Assembly (NCBI RefSeq): GCF_009720385.1
Contig: NZ_WARX01000006.1
Span: forward strand, 434,001-498,000
Reading direction: 5' to 3'
Length of the DNA stretch: 64,000 nt
Source of the DNA: Catellatospora vulcania
Lineage (GTDB): Bacteria > Actinomycetota > Actinomycetes > Mycobacteriales > Micromonosporaceae
The notes beneath the pieces were generated by a model, which was not told where the DNA came from, ran no database searches, and was given only the letters and a program-made list of their open reading frames with translations. Shown here piece by piece: positions 33,346 through 45,874 of this stretch (positions are counted from its first letter, which is position 1; each line of letters starts with the position of its first letter). A program made the translations under genes and the position numbers.

Positions 33346-34446
33346 ATGCACGCGTCGATTTCGGCCGCGGTCACCGCGCACCCGCGCCGCCGCCTGGAGG
33401 CCGAAGCCCTGGCTGCGAGCCAGCCCGGCCTGGACTTCGCGGTGGTCCTGGACCCGGAGCCCGACGGGCCGCGCAGTGCGCTGCGCACCGCGCGGCTGGC
33501 CTGGCGGACCGCCGACCCCGGCTGCACGCACCGGCTGCTGGTGCAGGACGACATGCGGCTCGCGCCCGGGTTCGCCCGGCTGGTGCGCTCGGCCGTGGCG
33601 GCACAGCCGGACCGGATCCTGTGCCTGTTCACCGAGTGGGGTTCGCGCACCTCGCCGGCGGTGCGGCTGGCCGCGCTGGCGGGCGCGGGCTGGGTGCCGC
33701 TGCTCGACCCGTACGTGCCGACCACCGCCGTGGTGCTGCCGACCGCCGTCGCGCACGCGCTGGCCGAGTTCCCGGCCGAGCCCGGTGAGCCCGACGACGT
33801 GCTGCTGCTGCGCTTCGCTCGGGCGCACGGGATGACGCCGCTGGTCAGCTCCCCGAACCTGGCCGAGCACGAGCAGGGCGACTCGCTGATCGGCAACGAC
33901 GTGCTGCACGGCCCGCGCCACGCGGCGCTGTTCGGCGGCCCGCCCGGCGACTGGGGGCGGGTGCTGGTCCCGCCCGTGGTGCCGCATCTGCTCCTGTTCG
34001 ACGGGGTGGTGGTGTGCCAGGTGCCCGACGGCGACGGGTGGCGGGCGGTGCTCGCCGACGCCTTCCTCGCCCCGTCCGGCCTGACGCTGCCCGACCTGCT
34101 CGAACGGTATGCCGCGGCGGTCAGGGCGGGCGACCCGACCGGGCGGGTGCGCCGGGTGGTGGCCGACTCGCTGCTGCTGCAACTGTGGCTGGCCGCCTTC
34201 TGCTACGGCGTCGCGGCGTACGCGGTGCTGGGCGACGTCGCGGTGGTGGAACGTGCTTTGCGGACGGTGCCCGGGGCGGCGGCGCTGCGCACGCTCGCCC
34301 CGGGTGCGCTGCGCCGGTTCGTGCCCGGCCACCGGCTCGCCGGGCTGCCTGTACTCGTCGATCCACTGCTGCGCTTGGCCATATCGGACGGATGCGTACA
34401 CGCTGGTCAGACCGGAGATCAGTTCTGGAAGGAATATTTACAGTAA
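33346..34446 (+). CDS. Putative GT-A-fold glycosyltransferase-like protein
   Basis: 366 residues. The N-terminal region DFAVVLDPEPDGPRSALRTA followed by CTHRLLVQDDMRLAPGFARL suggests a nucleotide-sugar binding fold with a QDD metal-type motif. SSPNLAEHEQGDSLIGND is a candidate acceptor or second-metal loop. The C-terminal half is unassigned. Located between exporter and NRPS genes. Leaderless start. The assignment rests on motif appearance only; an unrelated fold is possible. The next 160 bases (34447-34608) are AT-rich then ordinary and look like a promoter. Confidence 0.5.
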   Translation: MHASISAAVTAHPRRRLEAEALAASQPGLDFAVVLDPEPDGPRSALRTARLAWRTADPGCTHRLLVQDDMRLAPGFARLVRSAVAAQPDRILCLFTEWGSRTSPAVRLAALAGAGWVPLLDPYVPTTAVVLPTAVAHALAEFPAEPGEPDDVLLLRFARAHGMTPLVSSPNLAEHEQGDSLIGNDVLHGPRHAALFGGPPGDWGRVLVPPVVPHLLLFDGVVVCQVPDGDGWRAVLADAFLAPSGLTLPDLLERYAAAVRAGDPTGRVRRVVADSLLLQLWLAAFCYGVAAYAVLGDVAVVERALRTVPGAAALRTLAPGALRRFVPGHRLAGLPVLVDPLLRLAISDGCVHAGQTGDQFWKEYLQ

Positions 34447-34608
34447 AGGTCAACTGTGCTATCAGTTATATGCCCATGCGTGGATGACCTCCGGTGCTGG
34501 GCGGTCCTGTGCGCCCACCCCGGCGCGCGCCGTGTCACCCGGTTCCCCGCAGACAGGCAGGCGTCGATGGATAACCCAGCACCGCGCGGCAGCGAGGAGG
34601 TGGGCTGA

Positions 34609-35922
34609 GTGCAGGTCATCCCGCGTCGCGCCACGCCGTCCGGCACCGCGCCGCTGTCCCTGCTGCAGCAGCGGTGGTGGCACCTGTGCACCGCGTACGA
34701 GGGCGACGCGTCGCCGATCGTGGTGATCGCCGACCGCATCACCGCGCCGCTGGACGTGCCCGCGTTCACGGCGGCCGTCGACGCGCTCGCCGACCGGCAC
34801 GACGCCCTGCGGACCACGTTCGCCGTCGGCCCCGACGGGCCGCGGCAGGTGATCGCACCACCCGGCGGCCTGGCCACGGAGCTGCTCGACGTGTCCGGCG
34901 AGCCCGACCCGCCCGCCCGGGCGCGTGAGCTGGTCGCGGAACTCGCCAGGACGCTGCTCGACCTGGCCGGCGGCACCCTGGTGCGCTCCCGGCTGATCCG
35001 CCTCGGCCCGGACGACCACGTCTGGTGCCTGGCGGTGCACCACATCCTGGTCGACGGCGAGTCGACCATGATCCTGCAACGCGAGGCCGTGGCGCTCTAC
35101 CGGGGCGAACCGCTGCCCGAGCCCTTCATCGGGTATGCCGACTTCGCTGCCTGGCAGTGCGCCGACACCACCGGAGCCGAGGATCTGGCCTGGTGGACCG
35201 AGCGGCTGCACGGCGTGCCTCCGCTGGAGCTGCCCACCGACCTGCCACGCCCGCCGGCCAAGACACTCCGCGGCGGCCAGATCGACGTGCAGGTCGCCGC
35301 ACCGGTCGCGGACGCACTGGACCGCTTCGCCCGGCAGCGGCGGGTCACGCCGTACATGGTGCTGGTCACCGCACTGCTGGTGGTGCTCGCGCGGCGTTCG
35401 GGGCAGACCGATCTGTGCGTGGGCATGCCGGTGTCCGGCCGCCTGCTCGAGGAGACCGAGCGCACGGTCGGCCTGTTCGCCAACACGATCGCGTTGCGGG
35501 CCGACCTGACCGGCGAGCCGGATCTCGGCGAGCTGCTGGGCCGGGTGCGCGCCGCGACCATCGACGCTCTGGCCCGGCAGGCGGTGCCGTTCGGGCAGGT
35601 CGTCGCCGCGGTCGACCCGGACGCCGACCGCTCCCGCACCCCGGTCTTCCAGGTGACGGCGGCGCTGCACACGCATACCGCCGGCGGGCCGGCCGATCCG
35701 CACTGGCGGCCGTTCGCCCAGGCCGTTCCGCAGATCCTGCACGACCTGGGGGTGGACGCCTGGCGCGAGCCCGACGGCCTGGAGCTGACGCTGCGCTACG
35801 ACACCGGGCTGTTCACCGCTGACACCGCCGCCGCGCTGGCCGACGAGGTCGTCGCGGTGCTGCGGGACCTGGCCGAGGGCGCGACGCCGCCGGTCTTCGC
35901 GGTGGAGGCGCGGCATGGGTAG
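34609..35922 (+). CDS. Free-standing NRPS condensation domain
   Basis: 437 residues making a single condensation domain. C1-like SGTAPLSLLQQRWWHL at the N-terminus, C3 active site HHILVDG (144-150) with the catalytic second His, and later motifs VTALLVVLARRSGQTDLCVG and GLFANTIALRADL are present. The GTG start has GAGGAGG eight bases upstream. With no adjacent carrier it may couple an activated acyl/peptidyl-carrier to a free amine or alcohol, or release the chain; this is inference. It overlaps the next gene by 8 bases. Confidence 0.88.
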   Translation: MQVIPRRATPSGTAPLSLLQQRWWHLCTAYEGDASPIVVIADRITAPLDVPAFTAAVDALADRHDALRTTFAVGPDGPRQVIAPPGGLATELLDVSGEPDPPARARELVAELARTLLDLAGGTLVRSRLIRLGPDDHVWCLAVHHILVDGESTMILQREAVALYRGEPLPEPFIGYADFAAWQCADTTGAEDLAWWTERLHGVPPLELPTDLPRPPAKTLRGGQIDVQVAAPVADALDRFARQRRVTPYMVLVTALLVVLARRSGQTDLCVGMPVSGRLLEETERTVGLFANTIALRADLTGEPDLGELLGRVRAATIDALARQAVPFGQVVAAVDPDADRSRTPVFQVTAALHTHTAGGPADPHWRPFAQAVPQILHDLGVDAWREPDGLELTLRYDTGLFTADTAAALADEVVAVLRDLAEGATPPVFAVEARHG

Positions 35923-37150
35923 CCACCTGGTGTTCTTCAACATTCCGGCGCTCGGGCACCTGTTCCCGACCCTGGGTGTGGTGTCCGAGCTGGTCCGGCG
36001 CGGGCACCGGGTCAGCTACGCCGCGCCCGCCGACCGCGCCGCCTACGTCGCCGCGGCCGGGGCGCGGGTGATCCCGTACACCTCGACGCGGCCCGGCGAC
36101 ACCGATCCGCAGGCGCGCACCCCGGCCCGCGCCGAGCACATCGGACGCAGCCTGCTCAACTTCCTCACCGAGACCGAGCACACCCTGCCGCAGCTGGAGC
36201 CGGCCCTGCTGGCCGACCCGCCGGACCTGGTGCTGTTCGACCGGATGGCCTTCGCCGGGCACGTGTTCGCGCACACCCAGGGCATCCCCGCGATCCAGCT
36301 CTGGCCGATGATCGTGTCGGCGGGGCCGTGGTCGCTGAACGAGGCGGTGCCGGTCGACTTCGGCCATCCGACGCTCGCCGAGTACACCCTGCGCCTGGAG
36401 CGTTTCCTGGCCGGCCGCGGGCTGACCGGGCTGCCCGCGGACGAGTTCCTCGCCCCCAGGGTGGTGCGCCACCTGGCCTTCCTGCCGCGGGCGTTCCAGT
36501 ACGCGGGCGCGGCCTTCGGCGAGGAGTTCTCCTTCGTCGGGCCGTGCACGACCCCGCGTGCCGGTGATGTGCCCTGGTCGCCGCCTGCCGACGGCGCGCC
36601 GGTGGCGCTGGTGTCGCTGGGCACGCTCAACAACCACTGGCCCGACTTCTACCGCCTGGTGTTCGAGGCGTTCGCCGACACGCCGTGGCATGTGGTGCTG
36701 GCCGTGGGCCGCCGCCTCGACCCGGCCTCGCTGGGTACGCCGCCGCCGAACGTCCAGGTCATGCCGGTGGTGCCGCAGCTGGCGGTGCTGGCCCAGGCGC
36801 GGGTGTTCGTCTCGCACGGCGGGCTGGGCGGGGTCATGGAGGGCGTGCAGGCCGGGGTGCCGCACGTGGCCGTGGCCCGCACCCTGGAGCAGGACCTCAA
36901 CGCCGCCCGCATCGTCGACACCGGCATCGGCGCGGCGCTGAGCCTGGACGGGCTCACCCCGGCCCGGCTACGCGAGGCGGTGACCCGGGTCGACACCGAC
37001 CCCCGCATCGCGGCCGGGGTCGCCGCGATGCGCGCCGAGGTGCTGGCCGCGGGCGGTGCGGCGCGGGCCGCGGACATCGTCGAGTCGTGCCTGCGGGAGC
37101 CCGCCCAGCGCGGTGCCGCGGGCGTCAGGACCCTGGCCCCTCAGGGATAG
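35915..37150 (+). CDS. GT1-family glycosyltransferase (macrolide type)
   Basis: 411 residues. N-terminal HLVFFNIPALGHLFPTLGVV is the acceptor domain with the GH catalytic-His region. The C-terminal VQVMPVVPQLAVLAQARVFV and SHGGLGGVMEGVQAGVPHVA match the PSPG-like donor-binding loop of OleD/MGT enzymes. It transfers a sugar from an NDP-donor to a small molecule. In this cluster it could decorate the peptide or confer self-resistance. No NDP-sugar biosynthetic genes are here, so a common sugar such as glucose is likely. Confidence 0.87.
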   Translation: MGSHLVFFNIPALGHLFPTLGVVSELVRRGHRVSYAAPADRAAYVAAAGARVIPYTSTRPGDTDPQARTPARAEHIGRSLLNFLTETEHTLPQLEPALLADPPDLVLFDRMAFAGHVFAHTQGIPAIQLWPMIVSAGPWSLNEAVPVDFGHPTLAEYTLRLERFLAGRGLTGLPADEFLAPRVVRHLAFLPRAFQYAGAAFGEEFSFVGPCTTPRAGDVPWSPPADGAPVALVSLGTLNNHWPDFYRLVFEAFADTPWHVVLAVGRRLDPASLGTPPPNVQVMPVVPQLAVLAQARVFVSHGGLGGVMEGVQAGVPHVAVARTLEQDLNAARIVDTGIGAALSLDGLTPARLREAVTRVDTDPRIAAGVAAMRAEVLAAGGAARAADIVESCLREPAQRGAAGVRTLAPQG

Positions 37151-37154
37151 ACGG

Positions 37155-37184
37155 CGGGCCGCCCGGCGCCCCCCGGGCGGCCCG
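37155..37184 (+). terminator. GC-rich terminator after glycosyltransferase
   Basis: 12-bp arms CGGGCCGCCCGG / CCGGGCGGCCCG with a 6-base loop, starting 4 bases after the stop. Confidence 0.75.
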
Positions 37185-37189
37185 TCGCC

Positions 37190-37345
37190 TACGTGCCATC
37201 GAGAGATGGGGCCATTTAAATCAGCCGAACCGCCACCAGTGATCGATGCTTTGTACGTAAGAAACTTAACTATTTATTGGCATCGTGGTCGCGTCGGCGG
37301 GACAGCCCGCCACATCCCCCTCGGGAATCGATGGAGGTTCCACTA
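37190..37345 (+). promoter_or_regulatory. Promoter region of SGNH/NRPS transcription unit
   Basis: AT-rich island with AAACTTAAC (37262-37270), the same 9-mer as at 33322, followed by TATTTATT. GGAGG at 37333-37337 is the ribosome site of the next gene. It is a candidate binding region for a cluster-specific regulator, which is not encoded here. Confidence 0.45.
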
Positions 37346-38593
37346 GTGATGATCAAACGAAGGCGCGCCACGGCCGTGCTCGCCGGTCTCGGCCTGCTCG
37401 CGACCACCCTGGTCGCCGCGGCCGGTCCGGCCTCGGGCAGCCTGCCCGCGCGCTGGGTGGGGACCTGGGGGACCGCACTCACCGCACCGAGTCTGGCCAA
37501 CACCGGCAGCTCGCTCAACGGCTTCACCGACCAGTCGATCCGCCAGCTCGTGCGGATCTCCCTCGGCGGGGAGAAGGTGCGACTGAGGATCACCAACGCG
37601 TACGGCACCGGCCCGCTGAGCATCGGCCACGCCAGCGTCGGCCTGCCGGTCTCGCCCGGCTCGCCCACGCTGCAGCCGGGCAGCATCCGCGAGATCACCT
37701 TCAACGGCAGCGAGTCCGCGGTCGTCTACAAGGGCGCGGAGCTGCTGACCGACCCGATCGACCTGCCGGTGTCGCCGACCGCGGAACTCGCGGTCACGCT
37801 CTACCTGCCGACCGCGACCGGGGCCACGTCGTGGCACTGGACCGCCCGGCAGACCTCGTACGTCTACGCCGGCGACAAGGCGGAGGATTTGACCGGAGCC
37901 GGGCAGACCGCCGCCTACAGCCACTTCTACTACCTGGCCGGCATCGAGGTGCTCACCAAGACCGGCGCGGGCACCGTGGTCGTGCTCGGCGACTCGGTCA
38001 GCGACGGGTCCGGCTCCACGCTCGGCGCGAACACCCGCTGGCCCGACCAGCTCGCCACGCGCATCACCGGCACCTGGCCCGCACTCGGCGACCCCGGGGT
38101 GCTCAACGTCAGCCTGGCCGGCAACCAGGTCACCAAGGACGGCCTGGCCATCAACTCCCCGGCGCTGGGCGACAGCGCCCTGGCCCGCCTCGACGACGAC
38201 GTGTTCAGCCAACCCGGCGTACGCACCGTCATCGTCGAACTCGGCATCAACGACGTCCACCTGTCCGGCTTCCCCGCCGCACAGATCATCGACGGGCTCC
38301 GCCAGCTGGCGGTCCAGGCCAAGGACCGCGGCGTACGCGTCGTCGTGGCCACCCTCGGCCCGTTCGAGGGCTACTCGACCTGGACACCCGAGAAGGAGGC
38401 CGTCCGCCAGGCGGTCAACACCTGGCTGCGCGGCGACAACGAATTCGACGGGCTGCTCGATTTCGACCAGATCCTGCGCGACCCCGCCGCACCCAGCAAG
38501 GTCCTGCCCGCCTACGACAGCGGCGACCACATCCACCCCAACGACACCGGCGCCCAGGCACTCGCCGCGGCCGTACCGCTCTGGCTGCTGTGA
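37346..38593 (+). CDS. Secreted SGNH/GDSL-family hydrolase
   Basis: About 415 residues. Signal peptide MIKRRRATAVLAGLGLLATT. The N-terminal beta domain (SLPARWVGTWGTALTAPSLA) precedes the SGNH hydrolase with block I VVLGDSVSDGSGS (nucleophile Ser), block III VELGINDVHLS and block V DHIHPNDTGAQAL (Asp/His). This is an active-looking lipase/esterase or acetyl-esterase. GTG 37346 is 8 bases after GGAGG; ATG 37349 is equally valid. The stop is 4 bases before the NRPS gene, so it is co-transcribed. Confidence 0.85.
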   Translation: MMIKRRRATAVLAGLGLLATTLVAAAGPASGSLPARWVGTWGTALTAPSLANTGSSLNGFTDQSIRQLVRISLGGEKVRLRITNAYGTGPLSIGHASVGLPVSPGSPTLQPGSIREITFNGSESAVVYKGAELLTDPIDLPVSPTAELAVTLYLPTATGATSWHWTARQTSYVYAGDKAEDLTGAGQTAAYSHFYYLAGIEVLTKTGAGTVVVLGDSVSDGSGSTLGANTRWPDQLATRITGTWPALGDPGVLNVSLAGNQVTKDGLAINSPALGDSALARLDDDVFSQPGVRTVIVELGINDVHLSGFPAAQIIDGLRQLAVQAKDRGVRVVVATLGPFEGYSTWTPEKEAVRQAVNTWLRGDNEFDGLLDFDQILRDPAAPSKVLPAYDSGDHIHPNDTGAQALAAAVPLWLL

Positions 38594-38597
38594 CCCG

Positions 38598-41830
<3,233 letters not shown>

Positions 41831-41834
<4 letters not shown>

Positions 41835-44800
41835 GCACCGCCACCCCGGCCCAGCACGGCATGTGGCTGACCGAGCGCCTCGGTCTGGCCGCCACGGCCT
41901 ACCACATGCCGCTGCCGGTATGGCTCGACGGCCCGCTCGACCCGGCCCGGCTCGCGGACGCGTGCGCGGCGGCGGTCGCCCGGCACCCGGTGCTGTCGTG
42001 CGCGTTCACCGAGCAGGACGGCGAACTGCAGACCGCCCCGGCGGCCCGGACGCCGTCGCTGCGGCTGAGCGCGGCTCCGGACGACCTGGCGGCGTTCGTC
42101 CGGGAGCGCACGCTCGCGCCGTTCGACCTGGCCGCCGGGCCGCTGATCCGCTTCGACCTGGTGCCCGCGGGTCCTGGGCGGCACCTGCTACTGATCGTCG
42201 CGCACCACCTCGTCTTCGACGGCGAGTCGAAGGAGATCCTGCTCGCCGACCTCGCGGCCGCCTACTCCACCCCGCCTCCCGCACCCCGGGATCCCGCGCC
42301 CGGCGCGGGCCGCACCGAAGCAGGGCCTGCGGTTTCGGGGAAACCGCAGCAGTCCCGCACCGAATTCCTGCACCTTCCTCGAAACTGGCCGAATCCTGCG
42401 GCGAGGCAGGACGGTGTGGCGGGCGGTGTCGGGGAGGAGGGGTGGAGTGGTGAGGTGATGGTGCGGGCGGTGGAGCATTGGGCGGGGTTTCGGGCGCCGG
42501 GTGAGCCGAGCTTGCCGGGACTGCGCGGGGTCAGCGCCGCGGGTGCGCGGCCGGGCGTTGCCGTGCCGTTCGACCTGGACGCGGTGGCGGTCCGGGCGGC
42601 CGCCGCGGAGCTGGGCGCGACGACGTTCGAGGTGGTGCTCGCCGGGCTGCTGACGCTGCTGGACCGCTACGGCGACCCGGCGCCCACGGTCGGCGTCGAC
42701 CTCGGCACCCGGCCCGCCGACGGCCACGACCGGGTCGGGCTGCACGTCAACGAACTGCCGATCGGCATACCCGCGACCGGCCCGGCGGACCCGGTCACCG
42801 TCCGCGAACGCGTCGCGGCCGTACGGCACACGCTGCGGGAGACGTATCCGCTGCGTGCCGTGCCGCTGTCGCGGGCCGTGTCCGGCCTCGCCCCGCGCGC
42901 CGCGCTCACCCCGGTGTCGATCAGCTACCGCCGCCGGGCCCGGCCCGCGCCGGTGTTCGCCGGGCTCGACGCGCGGGTCGAGTGGACGGCATTCCACCAC
43001 GCCGCCCGCAACGCCCTGCACGTCCAGCTGCTCGACGACCCCGCCGCGGCGGACCTGCCCGTGCTGCTGCACGTCGACCCGGCCCGGCTGGACCCCGCCG
43101 ACGCCGCCAGGGTCGGCGCGCACCTGCGTACCCTGCTCGACGGCTTCGCCCGCCAGCCCGACGCGCCGCTGCACGACCTCGACCTGCTCGATCCGTCCGA
43201 ACACGAGCTGCTCGCCACCTGGAACGACACCGGCCGGGCCGTTCCCGGGCCGCAGGCGCTGCACGAGCTCGTCGGCGCGGCGATCGCGGCCCGACCCGAC
43301 GCCGTCGCGGTGGTCGCCGCCGACAGCGCGATGACATACGCCCAGCTCGACGCCGAGGCCGCCGCGGTCGCGGCACAGCTGCGCGGGCGCGGGATCGGCC
43401 CCGGCGACCTGGTCGCGGTGTGCCTGCCCCGCACCTCGCGGCTGCTGCCCGCGCTGCTCGGCGTCCTGCGCACCGGCGCGGCCTACCTGCCGCTGGACCC
43501 TGAGCACCCGCCGGCCCGACGCGACGGCCTGCTCGCCGACGCGGGCCCGGCGGCGGTGCTGACGGCCGACGCCGACGGGTCGACCGTGCTCGCCGAGACC
43601 ACGCCGCCGATCCCCGGCGACCCGGCCATGCCGCCGACCGTCGGTGATCCGGCCACGCCGTCGCGGCACGAACCCGGGCTCTGTTACGTGATCTACACGT
43701 CCGGTTCGACCGGGCGGCCCAAGGGTGTGGCGGTGGAGCATCGCGCCGTGGTGAACCTGCTGCACGCGCTGCCGGACGTCGTGCCGACCGGCCCGGGGGA
43801 CGTGTGGCTGGCCGTGGCGTCGGCGGCGTTCGACATGTCGGTGCCGGAGTTGTGGCTGCCGCTGGTCACCGGCGGCACGGTCGTGCTGGCCACCGCCGAG
43901 CAGGCGCGCGACGGCGAGCTGCTGCTGAAACTGCTGCGCCTGACCGGGGCCACCCACGCGCACCTGACCCCGTCGACGTGGCGGCGGCTGCTCGACGCCG
44001 GTTTCGCCGAGCGCGGCGTGGTCGCGGTGTGCGGGGCCGAGGCGCTGCCCGCCCCGCTCGCCGCCGAGCTGCGGTCGCAGACGTCGCGCCTGGTCAACCT
44101 GTACGGCCCGACCGAGACGACGGTGTGGTCCACCGCCGCCGACCTCACCGGGGGCGGTCCGGTGACCATCGGCCGCCCGCTGGCCAACACGACGGCGTAC
44201 GTCCTGGACGCGGCACTGCGGCCGGTGCCGCACGGCATCGTGGGCGAGCTGTGCCTGGGCGGGGCCGGGGTCGCCCGGGGTTACCTGGGCCGCCCCGAGC
44301 TGACCGCGGACCGGTTCGTGGACACGGCCTGGGGGCGGCTCTACCGCACCGGTGACCGGGTGCGCCGGCTGCCCGACGGGTCGCTGGAGTTCCACGGGCG
44401 GATCGACGACCAGCTGAAGGTGCGCGGGCACCGGATCGAGCCGGGGGAGGTCGAGGCGTTCCTGCGGGCGGCCGAGTCGGTAGTGGACGCGGCGGTGACC
44501 GTGTCCGCGGACGGGGACGCGCTGGTCGCGTACGTCGTCGGCGCACCCGATCCGGCCCGGCTGCGCGAGCAGCTCGCGGCGGGACTGCCCGGATACCTGG
44601 TGCCGTCGGTGTTCCTGCTGGTCGAACAGTTGCCGCGCAACGCCAACGGCAAGCTGGACCGGGCCGCGCTCGCCGGGCTGGCCGGCGCGCCGCTGGTGCC
44701 GCAGGCGTCGCCGCGGCCCTACACGGGGCTGGCGCTGCAGGTGTACGAGATCTGGCGGGAGGTGCTCGGGCACGGCGAGATCGGGCCCGACGACGACCTG

Positions 44801-44938
44801 TTCGATCTCGGCGGCCACTCGCTCACCGTCACGAAGATCGCCGCCCGGTTGCGCCGCAGGCTCGGCGTGGACCTGCCGCTGCACGTCTTCTTCGACACGC
44901 CCACCATCAACGGCATCGTCGCCGCCGCGGACCGGTGA
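41831..44938 (+). CDS. NRPS C-A-PCP
   Basis: 1035 residues. Condensation domain (1-450) with HHLVFDG (125-131) intact but carrying an inserted 20-residue palindromic element at residues 167-186. Adenylation domain (about 480-940): A3 VIYTSGSTGRPKGV, A4 ASAAFDMSVPELW, A5 NLYGPTETTVW, A10 NANGKLDRAAL. My hand-read pocket is D-M-P-H-V-G-L-V-W-K, which does not match a code I know. Carrier LGGHS (Ser about 997), and the protein ends without thioesterase. The ATG overlaps the previous stop (ATGA). Confidence 0.9.
42329..42388. repeat. 60-bp nested palindromic element in NRPS condensation domain, copy 1
   Basis: Three 20-base parts: arm 1 (42329-42348), itself a 9-bp hairpin GCGGTTTCGGGGAAACCGCA; centre (42349-42368); arm 2 (42369-42388), a degraded inverse of arm 1. 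Its length and start on codon 167 keep the reading frame, adding AVSGKPQQSRTEFLHLPRNW. A copy in reverse orientation lies at 45799-45858. Confidence 0.75.
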
Positions 44939-44995
44939 CCGCGGCCAGGAACGTCGTCTCGGCGCCGGGCAGGGCCGTCGGCTCACCATCGCACG

Positions 44996-45037
44996 CCCGG
45001 CGGGTCCCGTCCGTGGTGGCTCACGGGACCCGCCGGG
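44996..45037. terminator. Bidirectional terminator at end of NRPS cluster
   Basis: Perfect 15-bp stem CCCGGCGGGTCCCGT / ACGGGACCCGCCGGG with a 12-base loop, between the NRPS stop and a convergent lipoprotein gene. Confidence 0.82.
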
Positions 45038-45043
45038 GCACGG

Positions 45044-45685
45044 TCACGGCGTGTACGGCGCGTCCGTGTGGGACTCCTCCTTGAGGATGCTGCCGTCGGC
45101 GAAGTACACGGCGGTGCGCTTGACGCTGACCACCGCGGAGCCGGCGTCGGCGGGGCGGGTCAGGTAGACCAGGGTGAGCTTCTTGCCGGCGACGGCGACG
45201 GACTCGATCGGGTCCCGGTCGCCGAGCACGAAGTGCACCACGCACTGCGCCCGGTCGCCCGGCTTCGCGCACAGCATGACGCCCCAGTACCGGCCGGTGG
45301 TGTCCACGACGCTGCTCATGATCGTGCCGACGGTGACGGCGCCGATCTCGCCGCCCAGGTCGCCGGTCGCGCAGGGCTGCTGCACCGCCAGCACGAGGCC
45401 GTCCTCGCCGGAGAACATGCCCTCGGTGAGCGGCGCGCCGTCGTCGCCGAACGCGTAGTAGGGGTCGATCAGCCCGCGCACCATCGCCTCTTTCACCTCG
45501 GCGCAGGTGGGCGTGGGCTTGGCGGGGGCGGCGGCGCTCGGCGAGGCCTCCGGCGACGGGCTCAGCACGGTGACCGCGCTGGGCGCGGCCGAGGGTGATT
45601 CGGTGGACTTGCAGGCGCTCGCCAGCCCGGTGAGGGCGAGGACCGGGATCAGCAGCAGGGCGGCGCGGCGGGGGTGGTGCGGCAT
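45044..45685 (-). CDS. Putative lipoprotein
   Basis: 213 residues from ATG 45685. Signal peptide PRRAALLLIPVLALTGLASA with lipobox ending at Cys 23, then a Ser/Pro/Ala linker. The mature domain has CAEVKEAMVRGLIDPYYAFG and paired Cys (QQPCATGD, MLCAKPGDRAQCVV). No enzyme motif. Outer-surface lipoprotein by inference. Longer frames upstream run through the palindromic element at 45799 and are rejected as starts. Confidence 0.7.
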   Translation of the reverse strand: MPHHPRRAALLLIPVLALTGLASACKSTESPSAAPSAVTVLSPSPEASPSAAAPAKPTPTCAEVKEAMVRGLIDPYYAFGDDGAPLTEGMFSGEDGLVLAVQQPCATGDLGGEIGAVTVGTIMSSVVDTTGRYWGVMLCAKPGDRAQCVVHFVLGDRDPIESVAVAGKKLTLVYLTRPADAGSAVVSVKRTAVYFADGSILKEESHTDAPYTP

Positions 45686-45798
45686 GGGTGGTCCTTCGAC
45701 GACAGCGGGATGGGGATGCGCCACTGCACGATAGGGGTGATCCACCGCACCCGACGCGGCGTCGTCGCCACCCCGACAGACGCGCGCGCGCAGGCCGC

Positions 45799-45858
45799 AC
45801 GCAGTTTCGGGGAAACTGCATGAAAAGCGGCGGCGGTTCGTGCGGTTTCCCCGAAACT
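45799..45858. repeat. 60-bp nested palindromic element, intergenic copy 2
   Basis: Two hairpin arms, GCAGTTTCGGGGAAACTGCA (45799-45818) and its inverse (45839-45858, TGCGGTTTCCCCGAAACTGC), flank a 20-base centre. Compared in reverse orientation with copy 1, arm 1 matches 19 of 20 bases and arm 2 matches 16 of 20, while the centre is diverged. It lies between a lipoprotein gene and the 3' end of an ankyrin-type gene, 16 bases from the latter's stop. Confidence 0.75.
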
Positions 45859-45874
45859 GCAAGCCGGTTGGGGG

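Noticed and set aside
42188-44989. 933-codon minus-strand open frame across the second NRPS gene
   Set aside because: Same reason; the plus-strand C-A-PCP motifs are complete.
44939-45043. Terminal thioesterase of the NRPS cluster
   Set aside because: The second NRPS ends right after its carrier domain, and the following bases hold only a terminator.
45685-45862. N-terminal extension of the lipoprotein gene through the palindromic element
   Set aside because: It would place 59 non-signal residues before a clear signal peptide; the ATG at 45685 begins the signal sequence directly.
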